DNA of 64,000 nt from positions 2,629,001 to 2,693,000 of the forward strand of contig NZ_PDCM01000002.1 in NCBI RefSeq assembly GCF_008634025.1, read 5' to 3'. A program made the position numbers and the translations under genes. Shown here piece by piece: positions 1 through 8,873 of the stretch. This DNA is from Streptomyces albofaciens JCM 4342 (GTDB taxonomy: Bacteria > Actinomycetota > Actinomycetes > Streptomycetales > Streptomycetaceae). The notes under the pieces are model-generated. The model saw only the letters and a list, made by a program, of their open reading frames with translations. It searched no databases and had not been told where the DNA came from. The first letter of the stretch is position 1. Every line of letters starts with the position of its first letter.

Positions 1-373
1 CGGAGCGCGGAATCCAGTCCAGCGCCCGCAATTCGTCGATCATCGCGCCCCGGATGCGGGTGATGGCGTACGTTTCGAACTTGATCGAACGCTCGGGATC
101 GAACTTCTCGATGGCGTCGATGAGCCCGAACACCCCGGAGGACACGAAGTCGGCCTGCTCGACGTTGGGCGGCAGGCCGACACTGACCCGGCCGGCGACG
201 TACTTCACCAGGGGTGAGTAGTGCAGGATCAGCTGCTCGCGCAGCCGCCCGTCGCCCGAGGTCTTGTAGGCGCGCCACAGCTCCTCCAGGGAGGTGGGCG
301 CGGTGGGGCGCACGCTACCGCGCGCGGCGGGGGGAGCGGCCGCGCGGTCGGACCCGGAGGTGTGCTGGGGCAT
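1..373 (-). CDS. whiG: RNA polymerase sigma factor WhiG (partial)
   Basis: FliA-family sigma factor that commits aerial hyphae to sporulation in Streptomyces. The visible part is the first 124 residues, read leftward from the ATG at 373; the rest lies outside the window. The N-terminus [12 protein letters not shown] is as I recall it from S. coelicolor WhiG. Region 2 follows and is easily recognised ([54 protein letters not shown]). In other bacteria this family is held by the anti-sigma factor RsbN/FlgM. The gene-free stretch upstream (374-741) should hold its promoter. The identification is firm; only the C-terminal DNA-binding region 4 cannot be checked here. Confidence 0.95.
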   Translation of the reverse strand, partial: MPQHTSGSDRAAAPPAARGSVRPTAPTSLEELWRAYKTSGDGRLREQLILHYSPLVKYVAGRVSVGLPPNVEQADFVSSGVFGLIDAIEKFDPERSIKFETYAITRIRGAMIDELRALDWIPRS

Positions 374-741
374 TCGTCGCCTTGAGCCGTTCTGCCGAAA
401 CACTGGGGAACACGTGCGTGAGGGTGGGATTACTCGTGAGCGTAGCGTGACTGCAGTGTTGCGATGCGCGATGAAGGGTCGTTCGGGAGTGCGCAGATAC
501 GTTCCGCTGCCCGCACCCCTGGGTTACAGGGGGCGACCCTGATTCCACTCCCAAGGGGGTGGCAGCAGCGTTACGGGCGCCCGGCGCACGCTCCCCCGAA
601 CGCGACTTCGCCACCCGTCCGGCGTGTCCGCGGCTGACGCGCTCCGCCACCGTCCAGCGATGGCGGAACCCCACGAACGGAAGCACGGCGCGCCCGGGCC
701 CCGCGGTCACTCCCTTCCTCTCATCACCCGTTCGCCCCAGG
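374..741. other. Gene-free spacer upstream of whiG
   Basis: 368 bp between the whiG start and the dprA stop. Open frames here look like chance high-GC frames. It holds one small perfect hairpin, CCCCTG at 516-521 and CAGGGG at 527-532 with a five-base loop. The whiG promoter is expected in this stretch, but I cannot place it with confidence. Confidence 0.4.
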
Positions 742-1908
742 TCAAGGGCCTCCTCGCCGGGCGACCGAAGGGGCTGCGGACGCCCGAGCCAACTCCCACA
801 CAGCACCACACCTTTGAACGAATCCCAGCGACTGCAGCTCGAAGAGCTTGCCTTGTGTCACTTCCTCTGCCATTCCTGACTCCCGCGCCAGTCGTCGCAA
901 GTCCGCACCACCCCGCGCGGGGACCGCTTCGAGCACCCGGCTCGCCACCGGGTCGAGCAGATCGCGGGCGAGCACAGGACCGCGCTGGACGGGGGCAAGC
1001 TCGCCGATGCTGCCGACCAGCTCGATGATCTCGGCAGCGTTGGTGACGACGACGGCTTCACCCTGCAGCAGTTGATGAACGCCGGCCGACAGTCCGCTGG
1101 TGACCGGCCCTGGCACTCCCATGGTGAACCGGCCCAGCCCCGCCGCCCGCCGTGCCGTGACCAGCGATCCGCTGCGCAGTTCGGCCTCCACGACAACCGT
1201 TCCCCGGGTGAGGGCCGCGATGAGGCGGTTCCGCATGATGAAACGGCTCCGGCTCGGGTGATCTCCCGGCGGCAACTCCGCGATCACCAAACCCTGTTCC
1301 GCGACTCGCCCGATCAACTCGGTGTGTCCCCGCGGGTAGGCGTAGTCGACGCCGGAGGCGAGCACGGCGACCGTAGCTCCTTCGGCGGCCAGGGCACCTC
1401 TGTGAGCCGCTCCGTCCACTCCGTAAGCAGCCCCGGACACCACGGTCCAGCCACGGTCGGCCAGGCTCGCGCCCAGGGTGGCCGCCATATGTGCGCCGTA
1501 GTCCGTGCAAGCCCTGGAGCCGACGATCGCCACGGACCGCAGCGCCCACAAGCGCAGGTTCGCCCTGCCACGTACCCACAGGCCGATCGGCCTGCCGTCC
1601 TCCAAGTCGTCCAACTGCCGCGGCCACTCATCGTCCCCGGGACACACGAACCGGCCGCCGAGCGCGGTGATAGCCGCGAGATCCTCGGTCGGCTTGTCCA
1701 CCACGTCCAACCGGGTCGCCCGCAGGCGTAGCCCCTCGAACTTCTCCGCCGACACCCCCGTCGGCATCTCCCGTTCGCCGACCAGGGACTGTACGAGGTG
1801 TACGGGCGTCGTCCGCCCCAGCCATCGCCCCACCGTCTCGTCACCGGGCTCGACGATGCGCGTCAACGCCGCGCGCGCCTTCCTCTCCTCCTCTCCTACT
1901 TCACGCAT
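742..1908 (-). CDS. dprA: DNA-processing protein DprA (Smf)
   Basis: 388 residues, the usual length for the family. DprA binds incoming single-stranded DNA and loads RecA during transformation; in non-competent actinobacteria its role is uncertain. The Rossmann-like core is clear: SVAIVGSRACTDYG near residue 128, then SGAAYGVDGAAHRGAL and the FIMRNRLIAALT segment. A C-terminal DprA winged-helix-like region follows (ARGGADLRRLARESG). The gene is followed on the same strand by whiG, 368 bp away, and preceded by yifB. The pairing of dprA with the Mg-chelatase-like gene yifB/comM is common in bacteria and supports a DNA-processing role. Confidence 0.93.
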   Translation of the reverse strand: MREVGEEERKARAALTRIVEPGDETVGRWLGRTTPVHLVQSLVGEREMPTGVSAEKFEGLRLRATRLDVVDKPTEDLAAITALGGRFVCPGDDEWPRQLDDLEDGRPIGLWVRGRANLRLWALRSVAIVGSRACTDYGAHMAATLGASLADRGWTVVSGAAYGVDGAAHRGALAAEGATVAVLASGVDYAYPRGHTELIGRVAEQGLVIAELPPGDHPSRSRFIMRNRLIAALTRGTVVVEAELRSGSLVTARRAAGLGRFTMGVPGPVTSGLSAGVHQLLQGEAVVVTNAAEIIELVGSIGELAPVQRGPVLARDLLDPVASRVLEAVPARGGADLRRLARESGMAEEVTQGKLFELQSLGFVQRCGAVWELARASAAPSVARRGGP

Positions 1909-2171
1909 GTGTTTCCCATCCCTTGCTGGTCGCCGAGAAGTTCACGTTCCCCCGCACGTTCCCGCTCCTTTCCGTTGGCGCTCCCACGCCAGTCGGGCAG
2001 CGCTGTGTAGCCGAAAGCGGTAATCGGGTCGAATAGCGACACGCTGCCAAGCTGGCGCTCGTCACCAACCCGTTGGTTACTGCCCCGCCCGGTACTACGG
2101 CGCCGGGCACGGGCCGCTGCCGCCAGTGCTGCGCTGGACTCGGAAGCAGCTGGCATATAGGCGAGGTTCGG

Positions 2172-2209
2172 ATTGCGCGTCGACGCGTGGAAATTGCGCG
2201 CCGACGCGT
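2172..2209. repeat. Two 17-bp direct repeats spaced 21 bp, between yifB and dprA
   Basis: ATTGCGCGTCGACGCGT at 2172-2188 and ATTGCGCGCCGACGCGT at 2193-2209 differ at one base. Their starts are 21 bp apart, two DNA turns, so both copies face the same side of the helix. They lie in the 349-bp spacer between the dprA start (1908) and the yifB stop (2258), about 265 bp upstream of dprA. Apart from this pair I see no gene or terminator in that spacer. The phasing is compatible with an operator, but nothing else supports that. Confidence 0.45.
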
Positions 2210-2257
2210 ACGAATCGGTTTCCTACGCCCTCGAACCTGTTCCTTCGCTCTCCCCCC

Positions 2258-3874
2258 TCACCTCACCCCGGCCGCCACCGGCACCCCCCGTCTGACCCCC
2301 GTGCGCAGTTCCAGGGCCCAGTTGATGTCTTCTGCTGTGGGGCGGTCGCGGCCGGCCAGGTCGGCGGAGGTCCAGGCGACGCGGAGTACGCGGTCCATGC
2401 CGCGGGCCGTCAGCAGGCCGGTCTCCAGGTCGCGTTCTGCTTGGGCCATCGCGCCGGGGGCCACTTGCCAGCGTGTCCGCAGTTCGTGCCCCGGGACCTC
2501 GCTGTTGGTTCTCCAAGGCGTGTCGGCGAAGCGGGCGGTGGCGCGGTCGCGGGCGGCTCGTACGCGTTCGGCCACTTCGGCGGTGGATTCGGCGCTCCGA
2601 GCCAGCGTGAGCAGTTCGGCACGCGCCACCGGCTCGACCGTCACCCGCAGATCGACGCGGTCCAACAACGGGCCCGACAAGCGGGCCCGATAGCGTCGGA
2701 TCGTGGACGGGCGGCATTCACAGCCGCCGCCGAGCGTGCCGTGGCGTCCGCATGGGCATGGATTCGCTGCCAGGGCCAGCAAGAACTTCGCGGGCATCCG
2801 CATCATCCCGGCGGCCCGTGCGACCACGACGTACCCGCATTCGAGCGGCTGTCGTAGTGCGTCCAGAACGCGGGCGTTGCATTCCGCGGCCTCATCGATG
2901 AAAAGGACGCCATTGTGCGCCAGCGACACGGCTCCCGGGCGGGGCAATCCGCTGCCGCCGCCCACGAGAGATGCCATGGTCGCGCTGTGGTGCGGCGCGC
3001 AGTACGGCGGACGGTCCACCAATGGCTGCCCCGGAGGCAGGGCACCGGCCACCGAATGCACGGCCGTCACCTCCAGGGACTCCTGCGGTGAAAGGCGGGG
3101 CAGAAGGCCGGGCAAGCGTTCGGCCAGAAGGGTTTTCCCGGCTCCCGGCGGGCCGGTGAAAAAAACGTGGTGGCGACCTGCTGCCGCTACTTCCAGAGCT
3201 TTTCTGGCTCCGTATTGCCCGGCGACGTCGGAGAGATCCGGCACCCGGTCCCCCTGTATGCGCTCCGCTCCGATTCCATTGCCAGGCACGGTCAGTCCCG
3301 CCAGCAGCGGGTCAGGGCGCCCCTCCGCCGTCGGGTCCGCGTCCTCCTCTTCCGGTACCGGCTCGTCGGTGAGCACCGCGATCAGCTGTCGGAGGCTGCG
3401 GACGCCGAGAACCGCCACTCCTGGGACGAGCGACGCTTCGGCCACCGCCTTCTCCGGCACGACGACCTGCCGGTACCCCGCGTCGGCCGCGGCCAGGACC
3501 GCGGGGAGCACTCCGCGCACCGGCCGGACGCGGCCGTCCAGGCCCAGTTCGCCGATCATGACGAGATCGGCCAGCTCGCGCGGGTCGATACGTTCCGCGG
3601 CACCGAGCACCGCACAGGCCACCGCGAGGTCGAATCCGCTTCCGCCCTTGGGGACCGAGGCCGGGCTGAGTCCGACGGTGAGCTTCTTCTGGGGCCACTC
3701 GCTGCCGGAGTTGACCACGGCGGCCCGCACCCTGTCGCGCGATTCGATCAGGCTCTTGTCAGGCAGCCCGACCAGGGTGAAGGCCGCCACACCCGGCTCC
3801 AGGTCCGCCTGCACCTCCACGACCACGCCCTCGACCCCGACCAGCGCGACCGAGCACGTCCGGGCGAATCCCAT
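2258..3874 (-). CDS. YifB/ComM-family Mg-chelatase-like AAA+ ATPase
   Basis: 538 residues, typical for YifB/ComM. The N-terminal ChlI-like domain is present (residues 1-130, including VGLPDKSLIESRDRVRAAV). It is followed by an AAA+ ATPase core with Walker A FTGPPGAGKT near residue 237 and Walker B GVLFIDEAAE. The C-terminal Mg-chelatase subunit domain follows (RGMDRVLRVAWTSADLAGR). ComM is a hexameric branch-migration helicase that helps integrate incoming DNA in naturally competent bacteria. Its place beside dprA fits this, although natural transformation is not established for Streptomyces. The start is one base from the yraN stop, so the two are probably co-transcribed. Confidence 0.92.
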   Translation of the reverse strand: MGFARTCSVALVGVEGVVVEVQADLEPGVAAFTLVGLPDKSLIESRDRVRAAVVNSGSEWPQKKLTVGLSPASVPKGGSGFDLAVACAVLGAAERIDPRELADLVMIGELGLDGRVRPVRGVLPAVLAAADAGYRQVVVPEKAVAEASLVPGVAVLGVRSLRQLIAVLTDEPVPEEEDADPTAEGRPDPLLAGLTVPGNGIGAERIQGDRVPDLSDVAGQYGARKALEVAAAGRHHVFFTGPPGAGKTLLAERLPGLLPRLSPQESLEVTAVHSVAGALPPGQPLVDRPPYCAPHHSATMASLVGGGSGLPRPGAVSLAHNGVLFIDEAAECNARVLDALRQPLECGYVVVARAAGMMRMPAKFLLALAANPCPCGRHGTLGGGCECRPSTIRRYRARLSGPLLDRVDLRVTVEPVARAELLTLARSAESTAEVAERVRAARDRATARFADTPWRTNSEVPGHELRTRWQVAPGAMAQAERDLETGLLTARGMDRVLRVAWTSADLAGRDRPTAEDINWALELRTGVRRGVPVAAGVR

Positions 3875-3875
3875 C

Positions 3876-4349
3876 TCAGGTCACCCCCCTCACGTGCTCC
3901 ACGAGCGGGGCACCGCGCGAGGGCAGCACCACGCCGATCACGTCGATGCGCACTCCGCCGGGCGGTGGCCCGCCGTGCTGTTCCAGCCAGCGTTCGGCCA
4001 GGTGACGGAGACGGGCGGCCTTCTCGGGGCGTACGGCTGCCATCGGGTGCTCGTAGGCTCCCGCGCGGCGGGCCTTGACCTCGCAGAGCACCAGCGCGTC
4101 ACCGTCGGCGGCCACGATGTCGACTTCGCCGTCCTGACAGCGCCAGTTCCGGGCGAGAATGCGCATACCGGCGGCGGTCAGGTGCCGTGCGGCCAGGTCT
4201 TCCCCGTACCGCCCGAGCGCCCGTCGCGCGCTGGTGACGCGCGGGACACCGGGAGCGGGGACCTCGACGGCCAGCCGTCGGGGCCGGCGCCGGGCTCGGG
4301 CATCTCCAAGGCCGCCGCGAGAGCATTGCGGGTCACTACCGCGGCTCAT
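3876..4349 (-). CDS. YraN-family protein (UPF0102, nuclease-like fold)
   Basis: Conserved small protein with an endonuclease-like fold. The family core is clear from about residue 42 of this model: [38 protein letters not shown] (the D..EVK motif of the restriction-enzyme-like fold), then [10 protein letters not shown]. Most homologues start right at this core, but here that position is a GTC codon. I use the upstream ATG at 4349, preceded by GGGGAG. A GTG at 4502 has an even better ribosome site (GGAGG nine bases upstream) and would give 208 residues with a long basic N-terminus. The function of YraN is unknown; a DNA repair or processing role is inferred from the fold and from the dprA/yifB neighbourhood. 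Confidence 0.8.
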   Translation of the reverse strand: MSRGSDPQCSRGGLGDARARRRPRRLAVEVPAPGVPRVTSARRALGRYGEDLAARHLTAAGMRILARNWRCQDGEVDIVAADGDALVLCEVKARRAGAYEHPMAAVRPEKAARLRHLAERWLEQHGGPPPGGVRIDVIGVVLPSRGAPLVEHVRGVT

Positions 4350-4502
4350 GATCGTTCGGGCTCCCCGGACCCTCGACCCGATGGGGGCCGACCGACCGAC
4401 CTCCGGGCTGCCGCGCCCGCCTTCACCTGCGGTTACCTGGAACTTTTCCGCATTCGCGGCGCTGTGCCCGGGGTCGTTGACGGGACTGTTCGTGGCGTTC
4501 AC

Positions 4503-4831
4503 TCGGCACCACCTCCGGCACCGACTGTGACGCTTCAGCCCAGACTTATTGGATCTTGGTGGACAACCGACCGGCTGTGGAAAACTCCGTCACCCATCCC
4601 GGTGGTGGAGGCCCGTCCCCGGATGGAAGACCATGCGAGGGGGTAGTGGCAGAAGCCACGGAGGCAGTCACGCCCCGGCCGGATCAAGCCTTACCCATCT
4701 GCCGACCCCACCCGTACTCCGTCGGCCGCCCGTCCCCAGCCCGCCAACCGACCCGTCCGCAACCAGCCGACCCATCCCTAGCCGGCCGATCGGTCCGCAC
4801 CCCGCCCGCCGGCCCCCATCCGTACGCCGTC
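4503..4831. other. Gene-free spacer upstream of yraN
   Basis: About 330 bp between the DUF2469 gene stop and the yraN start region. I see no convincing gene, terminator hairpin or repeat array beyond short GC-rich runs. A promoter for the yraN-yifB-dprA group would be expected here. Confidence 0.3.
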
Positions 4832-5140
4832 TCAGCTGCTCGGAAGGTCCAGATCGGTCTTGTTCAGCTCTTCGATGTTCACGTCCTTGAACGTCAACAC
4901 CCGGACCTGCTTCACGAAGCGAGCCGGCCGGTACATGTCCCAGACCCAGGCGTCCGCCATCGAGACCTCGAAGAAGACCTCACCCTGCACGGAGTGCACC
5001 TGCATCTCATAGTCATTGGTGAGATAGAAGCGACGCTCGGTTTCGATCACGTACTTGAACAGCCCGACGACATCGCGGTACTCCCGGTAGAGCTTCAGCT
5101 CCATCTCGGTCTCGTACTTTTCGAGGTCCTCGGCGCTCAT
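4832..5140 (-). CDS. DUF2469 domain-containing protein
   Basis: 102-residue acidic protein, MSAEDLEKYETEMELKLYRE at the start, rich in Phe, Tyr and Asp (DAWVWDMYRP, FKDVNIEELN). It matches the DUF2469 family, widely conserved in Actinobacteria next to the yraN/yifB genes. No catalytic motif, signal peptide or membrane segment is visible. The function is unknown. Its near-universal conservation in the phylum and co-location with core genes suggest a housekeeping role. The start has reasonable spacing from GGGGATC just upstream. Confidence 0.88.
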   Translation of the reverse strand: MSAEDLEKYETEMELKLYREYRDVVGLFKYVIETERRFYLTNDYEMQVHSVQGEVFFEVSMADAWVWDMYRPARFVKQVRVLTFKDVNIEELNKTDLDLPSS

Positions 5141-5178
5141 GGCAGATCCCCTTCAGCCGTGCGTCCCCCCATTGTGCG

Positions 5179-5826
5179 TCAGACGCTCTCGGTAGCCAGC
5201 AGCACCGGCACGCCAGGGGGCCCCTCGTCGAGCAGCCTGCGCAGCAGCTCGGCGAATGTCTTCGGATACACCGTCTCATGCGACGCGGAAAGTTCTTCCG
5301 AAGTCCACCACCTCAGTCCCGATACGCTGCGTCGCTCAAGATCAGTCTGCCCCGACATCTCGGTAGCAGTCCGCTCCGTACGGCCCAGGTAATACCACTC
5401 GTCCTGCTCCCAGCGCCGCCCGTCGAAGGGGAAGGAGCAGTGCCGCTTCCACAGCACCGGGCCCAGCTCCACGTCGGTGATCCCGGTCTCCTCGGCCAGC
5501 TCCCTACGGGCCGCCTCCTCCCGGGTCTCCGTACCCTCCAGGCCGCCACCCGGCGTGAACCACCACGTACTGGACGGGTCGCCCGGCTCATAACCGTGCA
5601 GCAGCAGGACCCGGTCGTCCGGGTCGAGCAGCACCACGCGCGATACCTGCCGTACCTCAACCGGCAGGTGATCCGAACCCGCCGCCCCTGAGCACGCGCC
5701 GTTCGCCCCTCCCCCTACCGGAAGGCTCTCGACCGACGCGGCACTCCCTCCGGAGGCTACGCCCCCATCCCGTCCGCCCTGTACATCCCGCTCCGACACC
5801 CCAGCCTCTTCCGTCACCTCAGCCAC
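5179..5826 (-). CDS. NUDIX hydrolase
   Basis: 215 residues. The Nudix box is complete around residues 90-115 (GGGLEGTETREEAARREL followed by AEETGI), with the catalytic REXXEE glutamates present, so it should hydrolyse a nucleoside-diphosphate-linked substrate using Mg2+. The first about 60 residues are a low-complexity Gly/Ser/Ala segment of unclear use. The start overlaps the sipZ stop by eight bases, so it is probably translated from the sipZ message. In S. lividans a mutT-like gene also follows sipZ. Substrate cannot be read from the sequence. Confidence 0.9.
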   Translation of the reverse strand: MAEVTEEAGVSERDVQGGRDGGVASGGSAASVESLPVGGGANGACSGAAGSDHLPVEVRQVSRVVLLDPDDRVLLLHGYEPGDPSSTWWFTPGGGLEGTETREEAARRELAEETGITDVELGPVLWKRHCSFPFDGRRWEQDEWYYLGRTERTATEMSGQTDLERRSVSGLRWWTSEELSASHETVYPKTFAELLRRLLDEGPPGVPVLLATESV

Positions 5827-6544
5827 TCCTCCGCCTCCTGCGTCGCGCCAACGGCCCGTACGCCGCGCCTCCCAGGATCAGTACCGCGCCGACGACGACG
5901 GCGATGACGATGGTCCGCACCGGGCCGGGCTGCGAGGTGCCGCCGGGCATCGCCGCGAACCCGGCCGGGCGTTCCACCATGCCCATGCTGCCGAGCGGCC
6001 ACGCCCGGGCGTCCACCCGCGCGTCCACCGCGGTGCGCGACACGGTACCGTGGTCGGCGTCCTGGAGATGCGTACGGGAGTCCAGGGAGTCGTTGCGGTG
6101 GTCGCCGAGCAGGAAGAGCTGGCCCACCGGGACCTTCGAGCTGAAGCCGGTCGGCGAGGCCGGGCCCTTGGCGCGCAGATACGGTTCTTCGACGGGCTTG
6201 CCGTTGATCGTCAAGCGCCCGTCCTTGCTGCAGCAGGCGACCGTGTCGCCGCCGACCCCGACGACCCGCTTGACCATCGGCAGATCGCCCCACACCGAGT
6301 CCCGGAAGACCACGACGTCGCCCCGCCGCACCTCCGCGCCGTCCACCTGCTCGGCCAGGACCCGGTCCCCCACCCCGATCGTCGGTGCCATCGAGTCGGT
6401 CGGCACCGTGTAGGGGCGGTAGGTCAGCGCTCCCCATACGAAGCCGCCCAGGAACAGCACACAGCCGACGGCCATGACCACACCGGACAGCACGCTGCCC
6501 GTCGTACGGCCGCGGTCGTCGCCCGCCCGCTCTCTGCTGCTCAT
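5819..6544 (-). CDS. sipZ: Type I signal peptidase SipZ
   Basis: Membrane-bound Ser/Lys protease that removes signal peptides from exported proteins. From the ATG at 6544 (ribosome site GGGAG just upstream) the protein has 241 residues; a GTG at 6595 would add 17. One membrane helix (VVMAVGCVLFLGGFVWGAL) precedes the catalytic Ser of PTDSMAPT (about Ser51); the general-base Lys is in PMVKRVVGVGGDTV (about Lys92), and the GDHRNDSLDS box is present. A second hydrophobic segment (IVIAVVVGAVLILGGAAYG) sits at the C-terminus before an Arg-rich tail, a two-span topology typical of Streptomyces Sip proteins. A hairpin at 6648-6681 separates it from sipY, so it probably has its own promoter, as in S. 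lividans. Confidence 0.92.
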   Translation of the reverse strand: MSSRERAGDDRGRTTGSVLSGVVMAVGCVLFLGGFVWGALTYRPYTVPTDSMAPTIGVGDRVLAEQVDGAEVRRGDVVVFRDSVWGDLPMVKRVVGVGGDTVACCSKDGRLTINGKPVEEPYLRAKGPASPTGFSSKVPVGQLFLLGDHRNDSLDSRTHLQDADHGTVSRTAVDARVDARAWPLGSMGMVERPAGFAAMPGGTSQPGPVRTIVIAVVVGAVLILGGAAYGPLARRRRRRSG

Positions 6545-6647
6545 CCCAGCTCCCGCCCCGCGAGCCCGACCCGCGTCGAAGATCTGCGACGGCACCCTAC
6601 CCGGGGGTACGTTCCCCAGTCAGCACCATGAGCCGTTCGGACAGCGA

Positions 6648-6681
6648 AACACCGGGCACGCTCGGACGCGTACCCGGTGTT
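6648..6681 (-). terminator. Inverted repeat between sipY and sipZ
   Basis: Perfect nine-base arms, AACACCGGG at 6648-6656 and CCCGGTGTT at 6673-6681, with a 16-base loop, about 50 bp downstream of the sipY stop. There is no long T run. It fits the known S. lividans layout, in which sipW, sipX and sipY form one operon and sipZ begins the next. It could alternatively be an operator in the sipZ promoter. Confidence 0.5.
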
Positions 6682-6733
6682 CATGTCAGCCGGTCACCGG
6701 ACCGCGCATCTCGTACGCGGCCCGCTCAGCCGT

Positions 6734-7726
6734 TCAGTCCGACGCCCGCGCCTCGGCCCGAGCGGCCCGCCTGCGGCGCCGCCACAGCACGATCGGCACC
6801 GCGCCCGCGAATCCCAGCGCCGCCGGGGTCGCCGCCATGGCCTTGTTCAGCGCCGGCTGGTCGAACGTGTCCGGCACCGACAGCCACGACCAGCGGTTGA
6901 TCGGCCAGGCGATCGTGAAGGCGCGCCCCACGACCTGCTTGGTCTCGACCGTGCCGTTGCCCTTGAGGTTCGTGTGGTAGCGCGAGTCGAGGGAGTCCTG
7001 ACGGTGGTCGCCCATGACCCAGATGCTGCCCTTGGGCACGGTCATCTTTTCGATGTTCTTGTCGCCACAGGGGGTGTTGCCGGGGAAGAGGTACGAGTCC
7101 TCCTTCAGCGGCGTGCCGTTGACCTTGACCGGGCCGTTGCCGTGGCACTCCACCGTGTCGCCGCCGACCGCGATGACCCGCTTGATCAGGTCCTTCTCCT
7201 CCGCCGACGGCATCAGGCCGATGAAGCTGAGGACCTGCTGGAGCGCGTTGGGCTCGGGGGTGGCCACCTCGTTCAGCCAGCCGCCCGGGTCATGGAAGAC
7301 GACGACCTCGCCGCGCTCCGGCTCCGAGCCGAACCACGGGGTGAGCTTGTCCACCAGGACGCGGTCACCGCGCTGCAGGGTGTCCTGCATCGAGTCGGAC
7401 GGGATGGAGAACGCCTGCACCAGGAACGTCTTGATGATCAGCGCCAGGACCAGCGCGATTCCGATGAGAATCGGCAGCTCTTTCCAGAAGGCACGCGGCT
7501 TCTTGCCCTTCTTCACGCTGCCGCTCTCCTCCTCGTCCGTCTGCTGTTCCTTGCCCATCGAGACTCCCGGACCGGGCGGCCGCCCCGGGCCCGCCGGCTG
7601 TCCGGCATCCGCCGACCGCTCCGGTCCGCCGGACGCGGCGGCCTGTGAGGACTCACCGTTTCCTGCCGGCTCTTCGGGCTCTTCGGTTCCGGACCGTGCG
7701 CCGACCGCCAAGTCCCCCACATCCAC
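6734..7726 (-). CDS. sipY: Type I signal peptidase SipY
   Basis: 330 residues from a GTG with GGAG six bases upstream. An acidic Gly/Pro-rich cytoplasmic tail of about 70 residues precedes the first membrane helix (ELPILIGIALVLALIIKTF, about 83-101). The nucleophile is Ser112 (IPSDSMQDTL) and the Lys base is Lys182 (DLIKRVIAVGGDTV); the box GDHRQDSLDSRYH follows. A hydrophobic stretch and an Arg cluster near the C-terminus (LGFAGAVPIVLWRRRRR) suggest a second span. Its first 74 bases overlap the 3' end of sipX, so translation is probably coupled. It is third in the sipW-sipX-sipY operon. Confidence 0.93.
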   Translation of the reverse strand: MDVGDLAVGARSGTEEPEEPAGNGESSQAAASGGPERSADAGQPAGPGRPPGPGVSMGKEQQTDEEESGSVKKGKKPRAFWKELPILIGIALVLALIIKTFLVQAFSIPSDSMQDTLQRGDRVLVDKLTPWFGSEPERGEVVVFHDPGGWLNEVATPEPNALQQVLSFIGLMPSAEEKDLIKRVIAVGGDTVECHGNGPVKVNGTPLKEDSYLFPGNTPCGDKNIEKMTVPKGSIWVMGDHRQDSLDSRYHTNLKGNGTVETKQVVGRAFTIAWPINRWSWLSVPDTFDQPALNKAMAATPAALGFAGAVPIVLWRRRRRAARAEARASD

Positions 7727-8873
7727 TCCTTACTCCACGCCGCCGCCCGCCCGATCGTCGGTGCAGGCCCACCACTCCCATAACGAGCGGGAGTTCCGCA
7801 GGGGTCGGGAGTACGGACAAACTGTCGGAGGACACACTATGCGGCGTGTGCCCCGCCGTCGCCCTCGCACCCGGCGCGTCGCGTACGGTCGCGTAGGTCT
7901 CCGGCTCCTCCAGACGACGCCAGTGCCCCACCGGCCAGGCGATGACCACGGCCCGGCCCACCACGCTGTCCACCGAGATCGTCCCACGGTACGGCTCGTC
8001 CAGGTGATACCGCGAATCCGCCGAATTGGAGCGGTGGTCGCCCATCACGAAGATCCGCCCGGCGGGAACCTTGACCTCGAAGGCGAACTGCGAGGGCGGA
8101 TTGCCCGGATGAATGTACGGTTCGTCCAGAGGTGTCCCGTTGACCGTGACGTGACCCTGCTTGTCGCAACACTTGACCGTGTCGCCCCCGACGCCCACCA
8201 CGCGCTTGATCAGATCCTGCTCGTCGGCGGACGGCAGCAGCCCGATGAAGGTCAGGAACTCCTTGATCTGCTTGACCACGACGGGGTCGTCAGCGGGCTC
8301 GACCTGCTCGCCCTTGAGCCAGCCCCCGGGGTCCTTGAAGACGACCACGTCGCCGCGCTCGGGCTCGGAGCCGAACCAAGGGGTCAGCTTGTCGACCAGC
8401 ACCCGGTCGCCGATCCGGATGGTCTGCTCCATCGAGCCCGAGGGGATCACGAACGCCTGGACGAGGAAGGTCTTGAGCACCAGCGCGATGGCCAGGGCCA
8501 CGCCTATGAGGATCGGTATTTCCTTGAGGTAGGAGCGACGCCTGCGGCGTTTGATGCGACGCGCCTGGCGCCGCCGCTCGGCGCGCCCTCCTCTGGCGGG
8601 CCTGATCGTACGCGTGACGACGCCGCCGGTACCGCCGTCGTCCTCCGCGGTCTCGAAGCCGTACGCGCCCGCGTCGCCCCCTGCGCCCCCGCCCGCGTAC
8701 GCACCGCCCCCGTGGCTCCCGGTTCCGTACGGCCCGTCCGCGTACCCGTCGTACCTCCCGTACGCTCCGTTCTCGTACGCCCCGTACGGGCCCTCCCCGT
8801 ACGCCCCCTCCGCGCCCGTATCCGCCCCTGTACCCCCCCGCTGCCCGCGTTTGGGCCGCCCCCGGCTACCCAT
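7653..8873 (-). CDS. sipX: Type I signal peptidase SipX with Gly/Tyr-rich tail
   Basis: 406 residues from the ATG at 8873, which overlaps the sipW stop by eight bases; an in-frame GTG at 8909 lacks a ribosome site. The N-terminal tail is unusual: residues 20-72 are dominated by Gly, Tyr and Ala (EGAYGEGPYGAYENGAYG and similar), then comes a very basic stretch (RRQARRIKRRRRRS). One membrane helix follows (IPILIGVALAIALVLKTF). Ser147 (IPSGSMEQT) and Lys223 (DLIKRVVGVGGDTV) form the catalytic dyad, and GDHRSNSADSRYH is present. The C-terminus ends in an Arg/Gly-rich tail encoded in the overlap with sipY. It is larger than the other three peptidases because of the tail. Confidence 0.92.
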   Translation of the reverse strand: MGSRGRPKRGQRGGTGADTGAEGAYGEGPYGAYENGAYGRYDGYADGPYGTGSHGGGAYAGGGAGGDAGAYGFETAEDDGGTGGVVTRTIRPARGGRAERRRQARRIKRRRRRSYLKEIPILIGVALAIALVLKTFLVQAFVIPSGSMEQTIRIGDRVLVDKLTPWFGSEPERGDVVVFKDPGGWLKGEQVEPADDPVVVKQIKEFLTFIGLLPSADEQDLIKRVVGVGGDTVKCCDKQGHVTVNGTPLDEPYIHPGNPPSQFAFEVKVPAGRIFVMGDHRSNSADSRYHLDEPYRGTISVDSVVGRAVVIAWPVGHWRRLEEPETYATVRDAPGARATAGHTPHSVSSDSLSVLPTPAELPLVMGVVGLHRRSGGRRRGVRSGCGGLGGRRTVRNRRARRAGRKR

